64,000 nt of DNA from NCBI GenBank assembly GCA_017635465.1, contig JAGBLL010000041.1:81685-145684 (forward strand), in the 5' to 3' direction. Position numbers and translations under genes: made by a program. Within the stretch, counting starts at the first letter, position 1. Each line of letters begins with the position of its first letter. This document shows, one piece after another, positions 9,142 through 16,385 of this stretch. A model generated the notes under the pieces. It did no database searches, was not told the origin of the DNA, and was given only the letters and a program-made list of their open reading frames with translations. Source of the DNA: Bacilli bacterium. Lineage in GTDB: Bacteria; Bacillota_I; Bacilli_A; RFN20; CAG-826.

Positions 9142-10692
9142 CTATTTCGCGGTTTCGATAGCGCGATATTCGCGGATGACTGAAACTTTGATTTGACCTG
9201 GATAAGTCATTTCATTTTCGATACGTTCTTTGATGTCTCTAGCTAATTTGAATGCACCAACATCATCGATCTTTTCTGGAATAACCATGACACGTAATTC
9301 ACGGCCAGATTGCATCGCATATGATTGATAAACACCATCGTATGACTTGCAGATTTCTTCAAGTTGTTCGATACGTTTGATGTAGTTTTCTAAGATTTCA
9401 CTTCTAGCACCTGGTCTAGCAGCGCTTAATGTATCAGCGGCTTGGACTAAGTTAGCGATGATGTATTTAGCAGGAACATCGCCATGGTGAGACTCAATAG
9501 AGTTAATAACGACATCACCTTCACCATATTTCTTGGCTAATCTAGCGCCGATTTCAACGTGGCTACCATCCATTTCGAAGTCAGCGGCTTTACCGACATC
9601 GTGTAATAAACCAGCGCGTTTAGCTAAGTTTTGATCTAAACCAAGTTCCGCGGCCATGATGCCACATAAATAAGCGACTTCAACAGAGTGGTCTAAAGCG
9701 TTTTGACCATATGAGGTACGATATTTTAATCTACCAACATAGTCTAATAAGTCTTTGTTGATTCTTGGTAAACCAAGTTTGAAGGCCACTTCTTGACCAG
9801 CTTTATGAATGCTTTCGTCGACTTCTTTCTTTGTCTTTTCAACGATTTCTTCAATTCTTCCTGGTTGAATACGACCATCTTTAATTAATGCTTCAAGTGA
9901 TAATCTAGCGATTTCTCTTCTAATTGGGTTGAAGCATGAAACTGTAATAACTTCTGGAGTGTCATCGATAATTAAATCGACACCTAATAATTGTTCTAAG
10001 GAACGAATGTTGCGGCCTTCACGACCGATGATTCTACCTTTCATTTCATCGCTTGGAAGAGCGACAACTGAAACAGTTCTTTCACTGGTCACTTCTTGAG
10101 CGTAACGAGTGAGGGCTAAACCTAATAATTCTTTAGCTTTAGTATCACATTCTTCTTTAGCTTCCTCTTCTTTTTGCTTAATGAACGCAGCGATTTCTTT
10201 ACTGACTTTAGATTCCACACGATTGAATAATTCATCACGGGCTTCTTGAGTGGACATTTGGGCAACCTTTTCAAGTTCGACGATAATACTATCAATCTTT
10301 TCTTGTAATTGGGCTTCTTTACGGTCCATGTCTTTTAAGCGTCTAGATAATGTTTCGTTCTTTTCATCTAAAGCGTTTTCTTTAGAAAGAAGAGCGGCAT
10401 CACGACGATCGATGCTTTGCTCTCTTTGTTGAAGAGATCTTTCTTGTTGTTGCAATTCTTGTTTTCTTTCGTGGATTTCACGATTTGCTTCTTGTTTTAA
10501 TTCATTGACAGCTTGCTTACCATCAATTTGTGCGTTCTTGGTAATATGTTCGGCTTTAATTTCAGCATCACGAATAATTTTCTTAGCGTTATTCTTAACA
10601 ATATTGTTGCGAATAAAAGGCACTAAGAACATTAATGAGGCACCGGCTAAAAGACAAACCACACCAATAACAATTCCTAACCATACTGGCAT
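9142..10692 (-). CDS. rny: ribonuclease Y
   Basis: This 516-residue membrane-anchored endoribonuclease initiates mRNA decay. Residues 3-27 form a membrane helix, about 30-190 are a charged coiled coil, a KH domain follows with [16 protein letters not shown], and the HD domain carries [10 protein letters not shown]...[10 protein letters not shown]. Length is normal for the family. It is preceded by a ribosome-binding site (AGAAAGGAAG) and a structured leader of about 165 bases with its own promoter, which suggests regulated expression. It heads the rny-ymdB-miaB unit. Confidence 0.97.
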   Translation of the reverse strand: MPVWLGIVIGVVCLLAGASLMFLVPFIRNNIVKNNAKKIIRDAEIKAEHITKNAQIDGKQAVNELKQEANREIHERKQELQQQERSLQQREQSIDRRDAALLSKENALDEKNETLSRRLKDMDRKEAQLQEKIDSIIVELEKVAQMSTQEARDELFNRVESKVSKEIAAFIKQKEEEAKEECDTKAKELLGLALTRYAQEVTSERTVSVVALPSDEMKGRIIGREGRNIRSLEQLLGVDLIIDDTPEVITVSCFNPIRREIARLSLEALIKDGRIQPGRIEEIVEKTKKEVDESIHKAGQEVAFKLGLPRINKDLLDYVGRLKYRTSYGQNALDHSVEVAYLCGIMAAELGLDQNLAKRAGLLHDVGKAADFEMDGSHVEIGARLAKKYGEGDVVINSIESHHGDVPAKYIIANLVQAADTLSAARPGARSEILENYIKRIEQLEEICKSYDGVYQSYAMQSGRELRVMVIPEKIDDVGAFKLARDIKERIENEMTYPGQIKVSVIREYRAIETAK

Positions 10693-10860
10693 AATGGATC
10701 TTCCTTTCTAATTAAAAATGAGTGAGTCTACAAAGTAGACTTTTACCTAAAATGCTCCCTACTATAGGTAAACTATAAGCATTTTTTTATAAACAACAGG
10801 CAAAGCCTGATAGCAAAGTTCTCGAGTGAGAATATATAGGTAAGTATCTTTCGAGGATAC
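10693..10860 (-). ncRNA. structured leader of rny mRNA (candidate cis-regulatory RNA)
   Basis: Between the promoter and rny the minus-strand RNA can form five hairpins in series: GTATC/GATAC, TTCTC/GAGAA, CAGGC/GCCTG, AAATGCT/AGCATTT and GTCTAC/GTAGAC. The unit TTACCTATA occurs twice and either copy could pair with a later TAGGTAA, which would disrupt the AAATGCT hairpin. It matches no riboswitch consensus I recognise. Autoregulation by RNase Y is one possibility. Confidence 0.45.
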
Positions 10861-10866
10861 AAAGTA

Positions 10867-10895
10867 ATTATAGCCCCAGGAAGAAATAATGTCAT
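10867..10895 (-). promoter_or_regulatory. promoter of rny
   Basis: Minus strand: -35 ATGACA (10890-10895), 17-base spacer, -10 TATAAT (10867-10872). The start would fall near 10860. Confidence 0.7.
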
Positions 10896-10903
10896 TATTT
10901 TTA

Positions 10904-10931
10904 TGGTCAGAAATGAAATAGATGATATAAT
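10904..10931 (+). promoter_or_regulatory. promoter of antisense RNA A
   Basis: Plus strand: -10 TATAAT at 10926-10931 with TGGTCA as a 16-base-spaced -35 (10904-10909). The equivalent hexamer is conserved in the second locus. Confidence 0.55.
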
Positions 10932-10937
10932 AAGACC

Positions 10938-10993
10938 ATAAGAACGAATCCTCTAAACACTTTTTGGTAGAAGTTTAAAGGGATTCTTTTTTT
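10938..10993 (+). ncRNA. antisense RNA A (candidate type I antitoxin)
   Basis: A short plus-strand RNA is predicted from about 10938 to a terminator: GAATCC (10946-10951) pairs with GGATTC (10981-10986), an inner TAAAC/GTTTA stem encloses a loop with TTGG, and seven T follow. It converges on toxin ORF A and overlaps its stop codon and mRNA 3' end. It aligns base for base with antisense RNA B, including the 5' CCATAAGAA and the loop. TTGG fits a YUNR U-turn, common in antisense-RNA loops. Confidence 0.65.
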
Positions 10994-11075
10994 AAACCAA
11001 CTTGATTAGTAGGAATAAAAAGAGGCATATCACAAAAAGAATCAAAAGCATTTTGAATTCATTTAATAGTTTCAA
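10992..11075 (-). CDS. 27-residue hydrophobic peptide, candidate type I toxin A
   Basis: A TTG-initiated ORF encodes 27 residues: polar start MKLLNEFK, a hydrophobic block of about 16 residues (MLLILFVICLFLFLLI), and end KLV. The near-perfect ribosome-binding site AAAGGAGGTG is 7 bases before the start. Upstream, ACCTC (minus strand) can pair with GAGGT of that site, stacked on TTCAC-ATTA-GTGAA, which would hide it in the full-length mRNA. The layout (single-helix peptide, sequestered site, convergent antisense RNA at the 3' end) is that of type I toxin loci such as txpA/ratA or bsrG/SR4. The sequence does not look like Fst, TxpA, BsrG or TisB. Toxicity is inferred. Confidence 0.7.
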   Translation of the reverse strand: MKLLNEFKMLLILFVICLFLFLLIKLV

Positions 11076-11120
11076 TGCTTATCACCTCCTTTCACTAATG
11101 TGAATAGAGGTATTCGTTTA

Positions 11121-11145
11121 GAGTTTTAACGTCTTGTCTTTGACG
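11121..11145 (-). repeat. 25-bp direct repeat, copy 1 (leader of toxin A)
   Basis: The 25 bases are identical to 11363-11387. On the minus strand each lies near the predicted 5' end of a toxin mRNA and can form a small hairpin (CGTC/GACG). Copy 1 also contains the -35 of antisense RNA B on the opposite strand. Confidence 0.85.
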
Positions 11146-11161
11146 AGCATAATGTTATAAT
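11134..11161 (+). promoter_or_regulatory. promoter of antisense RNA B
   Basis: Plus strand: -35 TTGTCT (11134-11139), 16-base spacer, -10 TATAAT (11156-11161). It overlaps, in the opposite direction, the likely weak promoter of toxin A (CATTAT at 11149-11154). Confidence 0.65.
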
Positions 11162-11167
11162 GAAGCC

Positions 11168-11227
11168 ATAAGAAGGAAGTCCTCACAACACTTATTGGTT
11201 AGAAGTTATAGGGAGACTTCTTTTTTT
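11168..11227 (+). ncRNA. antisense RNA B (candidate type I antitoxin)
   Basis: A plus-strand RNA of about 60 bases ends at GAAGTC (11176-11181) pairing with GACTTC (11215-11220) followed by seven T. It is clearly homologous to antisense RNA A (shared CCATAAGAA, AACACTT, TTGG and AGAAGTT blocks). It overlaps the stop codon and 3' end of toxin ORF B in convergent orientation. Confidence 0.65.
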
Positions 11228-11315
11228 ACTTTAATAAGATTTTTATTAAGCAAAGAAGAAGGCATACCAAAGCGATTTTGATGATTATTAAGTAATCTCT
11301 ATGTTCACTCTTCAA
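11226..11315 (-). CDS. 29-residue hydrophobic peptide, candidate type I toxin B
   Basis: A TTG-initiated ORF encodes 29 residues: polar start MKSEHRDY, hydrophobic middle LIIIKIALVCLLLCLI, end KILLK. GAGGTG lies 7 bases upstream, in the same context (GGTGAT-NNG-CATTG) as toxin A. Minus-strand ACCTCA in the leader pairs with TGAGGT over the ribosome-binding site, replacing the A-copy stem with a different sequence, so the fold is conserved by compensatory change. Peptide sequence is less conserved than gene layout. Likely inserts in the inner membrane; function inferred from architecture only. Confidence 0.7.
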   Translation of the reverse strand: MKSEHRDYLIIIKIALVCLLLCLIKILLK

Positions 11316-11362
11316 TGCAAATCACCTCACTCTCTAGTGTTAGATTATGAGGTCTTCCTTCC

Positions 11363-11387
11363 GAGTTTTAACGTCTTGTCTTTGACG
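11363..11387 (-). repeat. 25-bp direct repeat, copy 2 (leader of toxin B)
   Basis: Identical to 11121-11145. It begins one base after the -10 of the toxin B promoter, so it is close to the 5' end of that mRNA. Confidence 0.85.
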
Positions 11388-11388
11388 T

Positions 11389-11418
11389 ATTATAAGCACA
11401 CTTAAAACAGCTGTTTAG
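11389..11418 (-). promoter_or_regulatory. promoter of toxin B mRNA
   Basis: Minus strand: -10 TATAAT at 11389-11394 with TAAACA about 17 bases upstream as a weak -35. It lies between recA and the toxin B leader. Confidence 0.5.
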
Positions 11419-11449
11419 TATTAATAAATTCGATAAAAACAATCAAAGA

Positions 11450-12445
11450 TTATTCAACAATGCCGTTTTTGATTTTTTCTAATAAATCTTTAGCGACATC
11501 TTCATTGTCTTTTAAATATGCCTTAGCAGCGTCACGGCCTTGAGCAATTTTGCTGCCATTATATTCGAACCAGGAACCACTCTTCTTGATGAGGCCTAAT
11601 TCGACTGAACGATCAAGGATTTCACCTTCTTTGGAAATGCCTTGGCCATAGATAATATCGATTTCACATTGTTTGAAAGGTGCGGAAACTTTGTTTTTAA
11701 CAATCTTAACGCGGCAAGTATTACCAACGATTTCGTTTCCGGCTTTAATTGCTTCAGTACGACGAATATCAATACGAACAGAAGCATAGAACTTTAAAGC
11801 GCGACCACCTGAGGTTGTTTCTGGGTTACCATACATTACACCAACTTTTTCACGTAATTGGTTAATGAAGATAACCGCACATTCTTTCTTGTTTAAAACA
11901 CCAGCAATTTTACGCATTGCTTTAGACATTAATCTTGCTTGTAAGCCAACAGAGCTATCGCCCATTTCCCCGTCTAATTCCGCTTGTGGAACTAAGGCTG
12001 CAACTGAGTCAACAACGATTAAGTTAATGCTACCTGAACCCGCTAACATTTCAACGATTTCAAGAGCTTGTTCACCATTATCTGGTTGGGAAAGGATTAA
12101 TTCATTAATATCAACGCCTAAGTTTTTAGCATAGACTGGATCGATGGCGTGTTCAGCATCAATGAATGCTGCTCTACCACCATTCTTTTGACATTCTGCA
12201 ATAGCGTGTAAAGCTAATGTTGTTTTACCACTACTTTCAGGTCCAAAGATTTCAATGATTCTACCTTTTGGATAGCCACCTACACCAATAGCTTCATCAA
12301 TTAATAATGAGCCAGATGGAATTGCGTCCACATCAACATTGTCTCTATCGCCTAAGCGCATGATTGCACCTTTGCCATAGAGCTTTTCAATTTGCTTCAA
12401 TGTTTCTTCTAATGTGTTTTTTAAGTTTTCTTTTTCTTTTGCCAT
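11450..12445 (-). CDS. recA: recombinase RecA
   Basis: This 331-residue protein drives ATP-dependent strand exchange. Walker A GPESSGKT is at residues 68-75, with the [22 protein letters not shown] segment, the L2 region and [22 protein letters not shown]. It is slightly short, with a reduced acidic tail. AGAAGGAG precedes the ATG at a good distance. No Firmicutes LexA box (CGAAC-N4-GTTCG type) was seen upstream. Instead a GGACAAAATT-N11-CCTAC element lies across the end of cinA. It is the last gene of gpsB-rnpB-pgsA-cinA-recA. Confidence 0.98.
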   Translation of the reverse strand: MAKEKENLKNTLEETLKQIEKLYGKGAIMRLGDRDNVDVDAIPSGSLLIDEAIGVGGYPKGRIIEIFGPESSGKTTLALHAIAECQKNGGRAAFIDAEHAIDPVYAKNLGVDINELILSQPDNGEQALEIVEMLAGSGSINLIVVDSVAALVPQAELDGEMGDSSVGLQARLMSKAMRKIAGVLNKKECAVIFINQLREKVGVMYGNPETTSGGRALKFYASVRIDIRRTEAIKAGNEIVGNTCRVKIVKNKVSAPFKQCEIDIIYGQGISKEGEILDRSVELGLIKKSGSWFEYNGSKIAQGRDAAKAYLKDNEDVAKDLLEKIKNGIVE

Positions 12446-12496
12446 AATAGAACTCCTTCTAATTATTTATGTAGGCGACTAATTTCAATTTTGTCC
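12446..12496 (-). promoter_or_regulatory. shared GGACAAAATT-N11-CCTAC element, copy C (recA)
   Basis: Minus strand: GGACAAAATT at 12487-12496, 11 bases, CCTAC at 12471-12475, then the recA ribosome-binding site. The left box encodes the last residues of CinA, so it doubles as coding sequence. Unlike copies A and B there is no hairpin downstream, which favours a promoter over an RNA fold. Confidence 0.5.
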
Positions 12497-12961
12497 GAAA
12501 TTTTTTATCGACTTTTCTAGTAGCGTAAACGCTAAAAAAATTGCATCTTCTTGAATTTTACTTCTATTTCCTTCTAATTGGTAACCAAGTGCTTCAGTTT
12601 TGTTCTTATTTGAAATGCCAATGTAAATCTCTCCAACTGGTTTATTTTCCATTGCACTTGGTCCAGCGTTGCCAGTAAAAGAAACACAGTAATCTACATT
12701 AAGTTTTTTTCTGCCTAATTCCGCCATTTGAAGAGCAATCTCTTTAGAAACGACTCCAAATTGATCAACGTCTTTTTGAGAGATACCAAGTAAGGCAACT
12801 TTTTCTTCGGTAGCGTAAGTCACTAAACCACCTTTATAAAATTTAGAAGCGCCTGGAACAGAGGTAATCTCTCTAGCAAATAATCCGCCTGTAAAAGATT
12901 CAACAGAACCTAATGTCAAGCCGACTTCTTTAAATAGAGCGCTGATTTCTTCTTTATTCAT
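12485..12961 (-). CDS. cinA: CinA C-terminal-domain protein (nicotinamide-nucleotide amidase type)
   Basis: The ATG at 12961 follows the pgsA stop by one base (TAA-G-ATG), giving 158 residues; an upstream in-frame start would overlap pgsA by 41 bases and is less likely. The protein is the stand-alone CinA C-terminal domain (VESFTGGLFAREITSVPGAS, GVVSKEIALQMA, SFTGNAGPS, GEIYIGIS), which deamidates NMN in PncC enzymes. The long Bacillus CinA has an extra N-terminal domain, absent here. The location between pgsA and recA is the classical competence-associated position. Confidence 0.9.
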   Translation of the reverse strand: MNKEEISALFKEVGLTLGSVESFTGGLFAREITSVPGASKFYKGGLVTYATEEKVALLGISQKDVDQFGVVSKEIALQMAELGRKKLNVDYCVSFTGNAGPSAMENKPVGEIYIGISNKNKTEALGYQLEGNRSKIQEDAIFLAFTLLEKSIKNFGQN

Positions 12962-12962
12962 C

Positions 12963-13616
12963 TTATTTATCTTCCTTGAAGACGTGACGATTTTGAACGA
13001 CATAGATGATGCCAGAAATTAATGAGGCCGCTGTTGCTAGATAAACAAAGATATCTGCAATGTGTAAACCAATAGGCCAAGAAGCATCAAAATATCTAAA
13101 TGGGAAGCCGTTAAGTAAGACAATACCAATGGCCACCATTTCTAAAACTGTTTTTAATTTGCCAAAAATATTCGCGGCAATAACTTTTCCTTTACTTGCG
13201 CCAATAAAGCGTAAGGCATCAACAACGATGTCACGAGCAACAAGAATGATGACACACCAAACGCTAAAGCCAACTTGGTTTAATTCTCCTGGAATATAAG
13301 GAGCGAACACACTTGGTGCGGCTAAAAAGATAACGAGTGAATTAATTAATAATTTATCTGCTACTGGATCGAGGAATTTGCCTAAATCAGTGACTTGGTT
13401 ATTCTTTCTTGCAAGATAGCCATCAAGATGGTCTGTATAGCTAGCAATAACAAAGAATATAAATAGAATTAAGAAGACTAAATTAATACCCGTGTTGCCT
13501 AATTCGAATGTTTGCCAATGATTGAAGCCATTGATAACACTTAATACAAAAAGGGTAATAATCATGAGGATAATCATGATAATTCTAGTGAATGTAATCT
13601 TTGTTGGTAAATTCAT
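12963..13616 (-). CDS. pgsA: CDP-diacylglycerol--glycerol-3-phosphate 3-phosphatidyltransferase
   Basis: This 217-residue integral membrane enzyme makes phosphatidylglycerol phosphate. The CDP-alcohol phosphotransferase signature D-x2-D-G-x2-A-R-x8-G-x3-D-x3-D is complete, from DHLDGYLAR to DPVAD, on the cytoplasmic face. Several hydrophobic helices are visible. GGAG precedes the ATG by 5 bases. The start lies about 15 bases after the 3' end of rnpB with no terminator between. Confidence 0.96.
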   Translation of the reverse strand: MNLPTKITFTRIIMIILMIITLFVLSVINGFNHWQTFELGNTGINLVFLILFIFFVIASYTDHLDGYLARKNNQVTDLGKFLDPVADKLLINSLVIFLAAPSVFAPYIPGELNQVGFSVWCVIILVARDIVVDALRFIGASKGKVIAANIFGKLKTVLEMVAIGIVLLNGFPFRYFDASWPIGLHIADIFVYLATAASLISGIIYVVQNRHVFKEDK

Positions 13617-13630
13617 TTTGTCTCCTTAAG

Positions 13631-13968
13631 TGAGTATCCGGTCCTATAAGCCATGTTCTGTTTTGACAACCATTTATCTAAGCTAAGCTTACAAGGATCA
13701 ATTCAGTTCTCTACCTTATCTCCCCTACCAAATTTGGGTTTCTCGCTTGTGGGGTTTACCGCGTTCCACTTTATTATTTCTAATAAACTACGTCACTGTG
13801 GCACTTTCAGGGATTCGACCATGGTTTCCTTTAGGCATCCTCCCGCCGTTACGTACTCCTACGTACCTAGCGTTATTTTTTCCGCTAGCGCAATCACTAC
13901 GAGCGTCGCAGCTCGTGCGAGCATGGACTTTCCTCTACAAATGCAGCGGTTGTCCAGACCGGAATTTC
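13631..13968 (-). ncRNA. rnpB: RNase P RNA, Bacillus type (class B)
   Basis: Minus strand: the universal block GAGGAAAGTCCATGCTCGC is present near the 5' end and ACAGAACATGGCTTAT near the 3' end. Terminal helix P1 closes by CCGGTC with GACCGG. It processes pre-tRNA 5' ends. It sits directly after gpsB, as in Bacillus, and directly before pgsA without a terminator, so it is probably cut from a longer transcript. Ends are approximate. Confidence 0.95.
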
Positions 13969-13970
13969 AA

Positions 13971-14336
13971 CTATTTAATGGTGTCAGGATTGAAACCATG
14001 TGACCATAGAAATTTTTCTAAGGCATTGATCTTCCTAACTAATTCGATATTGTCTGTGGTGACATTATCGCTGGATTTAATATTGGTGAAACGAGCTTTA
14101 TATTTTTCTAATTCCACTTCGATTTTTCTTTTATCACTTTCGAGAAGCTTATTCTTTTCCTTTAATGACTCATATTCACTAGTGGAAATGATGACATTAG
14201 ATTCTACGACTTTATAATCTTGTAAAATCATGTCTAAGAACTTATCTACTTCCTCAGCATCATAAGCATTTTTATGGGTGAGAGGAAACTCGTGATTTAA
14301 GATTGTTTGAGAGTTAAGAAAAAGCTTTACTGCCAT
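13971..14336 (-). CDS. gpsB: DivIVA-domain cell division protein GpsB
   Basis: This 121-residue protein has the DivIVA/GpsB N-terminal lipid-binding fold (ILNHEFPLTHKNAYDAEEVDKFLD, residues 12-35), a long coiled coil, and a short C-terminal helix ending ALEKFLWSHGFNPDTIK. GpsB coordinates peptidoglycan synthases between septum and side wall. Adjacency to rnpB supports GpsB over DivIVA. GGAG precedes the ATG; TATTAT-like hexamers lie about 15-20 bases further upstream. Divergently transcribed from the exonuclease-recU pair. Confidence 0.88.
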   Translation of the reverse strand: MAVKLFLNSQTILNHEFPLTHKNAYDAEEVDKFLDMILQDYKVVESNVIISTSEYESLKEKNKLLESDKRKIEVELEKYKARFTNIKSSDNVTTDNIELVRKINALEKFLWSHGFNPDTIK

Positions 14337-14394
14337 ATTTGCTCCATTTCTTATATAATATAAAAGAAATATACATAATTCAATCTTTTTTCTT

Positions 14395-14422
14395 TTGAAA
14401 AAAGAGAAATTAGTGGTATACT
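14395..14422 (+). promoter_or_regulatory. promoter of the exonuclease-recU pair
   Basis: Plus strand: -35 TTGAAA (14395-14400), 16 bases, -10 TATACT (14417-14422). The start would be near 14429, so the first ATG (14434) is nearly leaderless. The TTG at 14395 is therefore more likely promoter than start codon. Confidence 0.55.
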
Positions 14423-14433
14423 ATTCAAGATTT

Positions 14434-15159
14434 ATGAAGAAATTTGAAAAGTTATTGAAAGGTCACAAATCACTAGTCTTCTTAGACTTCGAAGGCACTC
14501 AATTCTCTCATGAGATGATTGCTATCGGCGCTATGCATGTGGTAATTGACCGTCATGGTTATATTAAGAAAAGTAAGAAACCATTTAGAATTTATGTTAA
14601 AGCTCACAACAGAGTGGGCAAAATCGTTACTGATTTAACTGGTATCACAGAAGATATGCTTAAGCAAAAAGGCGTTAGCTTTTACACTGCAATGAGTGAG
14701 CTTAAGAAATACTGTGGTATCGGCTTTAAGAAATCATCTTTTATCACATTTGGTAATCATGATATGAAGATTCTATCTTCTTCTATCTCTTATAGTTTTG
14801 ATTTCCCAAAAGAAATCGTTCAATGTATTCAACAAAACTACATCGATTTCAGCGCTTTCATCTCTGAATTCATGAGAGATGATAAAGGCAATCCGTTATC
14901 TCTTATTAAATATTGTGATGCTTTTGGTGTGAAACAAGCTGGTCCTGCTCATGACCCAGCAGTTGATGCTGAAAACTTAGCGTGGTTATATGATGCCACA
15001 ATGAGAAAGAGTTCTCTTTTAGTTGAAGAATATAAGAAAGTTTTAAAAACATTCAATCATTTCCCAGTTCCAGTTGCTAATACATTAAAGAAATTAGCGA
15101 ATAACGAGAACGTCACATATCAAGAATTCGAAGAAGAAATTAAAAAATATATCGAATAA
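14434..15159 (+). CDS. DEDDh-family 3'-5' exonuclease
   Basis: From the ATG at 14434 the protein has 241 residues. Catalytic motifs of the DnaQ/RNase T/KapD superfamily are visible: D18 and E20 in LVFLDFEGTQ, a central Asp in FGNHDMKIL, and the late HDPAVDAENLAWLY giving His and Asp. It should remove 3' nucleotides from RNA or single-stranded DNA using two metal ions; the true substrate is not evident. An in-frame TTG lies 13 codons upstream but coincides with the -35. The stop overlaps the recU start by one base (TAATG), implying coupling to recombination. Confidence 0.85.
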   Translation: MKKFEKLLKGHKSLVFLDFEGTQFSHEMIAIGAMHVVIDRHGYIKKSKKPFRIYVKAHNRVGKIVTDLTGITEDMLKQKGVSFYTAMSELKKYCGIGFKKSSFITFGNHDMKILSSSISYSFDFPKEIVQCIQQNYIDFSAFISEFMRDDKGNPLSLIKYCDAFGVKQAGPAHDPAVDAENLAWLYDATMRKSSLLVEEYKKVLKTFNHFPVPVANTLKKLANNENVTYQEFEEEIKKYIE

Positions 15160-15749
15160 TGAAATATCCAAACGGCAAGCCATATAAAAAGAGTGAAGAA
15201 GTTAATAAGGCTGAAAAAGGCCATCGTTCCCTTTTGAGTGCGGCTAACCGTGGTATGTCATTAGAAGAAGATATCAATCTTTCGAATGATTTTTATCGTG
15301 AAACTGGTCGCGCTTTAATTAATAAAAGACCAACTCCTATCAATATTGTTAAAGTTGATTATTCTCATGGTGCGAGAATTACTGATGCTTATTTTGAAAA
15401 GCAATCCACTACTGACTATAACGGTGTTTACAAAGGTAGATATATCGATTTTGAAGCAAAGAACACAAAATCCACTACTTCATTTCCATTAAGCAATATC
15501 AGCGAGCATCAAATTGTGCATTTGAAAAATGTTATCAAACACGGCGGCATCGCTTTCTTTGTCATCTCTTTTCAAATTCAAAATGAAGTCTATTTATTAG
15601 ATGCTAAATTTGTTATCGAGTTTTATGAACACGGAAAAAGAAAATCAATTCCTTATGAAGTGTTTAAAGAAAGTGGCTTATTAATTAAGCAAGATTATTC
15701 ACCAAGACTACATTATTTAGATGCAGTTGATCAATTATATTTCAAATAA
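15159..15749 (+). CDS. recU: Holliday junction resolvase RecU
   Basis: This 196-residue nuclease cleaves four-way junctions in Firmicutes recombination and segregation. Signature stretches are KADYSHG-like KVDYSHGARITDAYF, the catalytic GRYIDFEAKNTKS (D-E-K of the PD-(D/E)xK fold), and GGIAFFVISF. Length is near the Bacillus enzyme. It overlaps the exonuclease stop by one base. The usual neighbour ponA is absent here. Confidence 0.95.
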   Translation: MKYPNGKPYKKSEEVNKAEKGHRSLLSAANRGMSLEEDINLSNDFYRETGRALINKRPTPINIVKVDYSHGARITDAYFEKQSTTDYNGVYKGRYIDFEAKNTKSTTSFPLSNISEHQIVHLKNVIKHGGIAFFVISFQIQNEVYLLDAKFVIEFYEHGKRKSIPYEVFKESGLLIKQDYSPRLHYLDAVDQLYFK

Positions 15750-16385
15750 TTATTTTCTTTTATTGCTACACATGTCGCTTATTTTGCACTTTTCGCAAGA
15801 TGGATTTCTTGCAGTGCAGAAATAACGGCCAAAATGAATTAATTGATGATGTGACTTAATCCATCTATCTTCTGGAATAAGTTTTTTCAGTTTCATTTCA
15901 ACATCAATCGGTTCATCATCTTTCTTAGCTAGATTAAGTCTTTTACTAATCCTTAATATATGTGTATCTACTGGTAAATCTGGAATTTGGAATATTTCAG
16001 CGCGAATCACACCAGCAGTTTTATTTCCCACTCCTGGTAATTTTTGTAATTCGTCTTTATCAGAAGGAACTTGATAATTAAAATCTTCAATTAAACTTTT
16101 AACAATTCCTTTAAGATTTTTTGCTTTGTTTTTGTATAAACCAATTGGCTTTAAAATTTCTTCAATATCTTCTAATGGAGCATTATTAAGTGCATCAAGA
16201 GAAGGATATTTTTTGAATAATACTGGTGTTACAGCATTAACTGATTTATCAGTTGTCTGTGCGGATAGCATGACAGCGATAACTAGCTCATAATCTTTAG
16301 AATAAAAAAGTTCACATCTTGCGGATGGGAACAGTTCATCTAAATAATCTAATAAAAGCTGAACATTAGTCTTCATCGTCTTCAT
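15750..16385 (-). CDS. nth: endonuclease III
   Basis: This 211-residue DNA glycosylase/AP lyase removes oxidised pyrimidines. The helix-hairpin-helix LPGVGNKTAGVIRAE contains the catalytic Lys, the catalytic Asp follows in PVDTHILR, and the [4Fe-4S] pattern C-x6-C-x2-C-x5-C ends the protein (CTARNPSCEKCKISDMC). It overlaps dnaD by 20 bases, the order found in Bacillus. It converges tail to tail with recU. Confidence 0.96.
   Translation of the reverse strand: MKTMKTNVQLLLDYLDELFPSARCELFYSKDYELVIAVMLSAQTTDKSVNAVTPVLFKKYPSLDALNNAPLEDIEEILKPIGLYKNKAKNLKGIVKSLIEDFNYQVPSDKDELQKLPGVGNKTAGVIRAEIFQIPDLPVDTHILRISKRLNLAKKDDEPIDVEMKLKKLIPEDRWIKSHHQLIHFGRYFCTARNPSCEKCKISDMCSNKRK

Noticed and set aside
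12446-12500. LexA/SOS box at recA
   Set aside because: No CGAAC-N4-GTTCG-like or GAAC/GTTC palindrome is present upstream of recA.
13653-14217. Two plus-strand ORFs over 13.6-14.2 kb
   Set aside because: They lie antisense to rnpB and gpsB, whose identities are certain.
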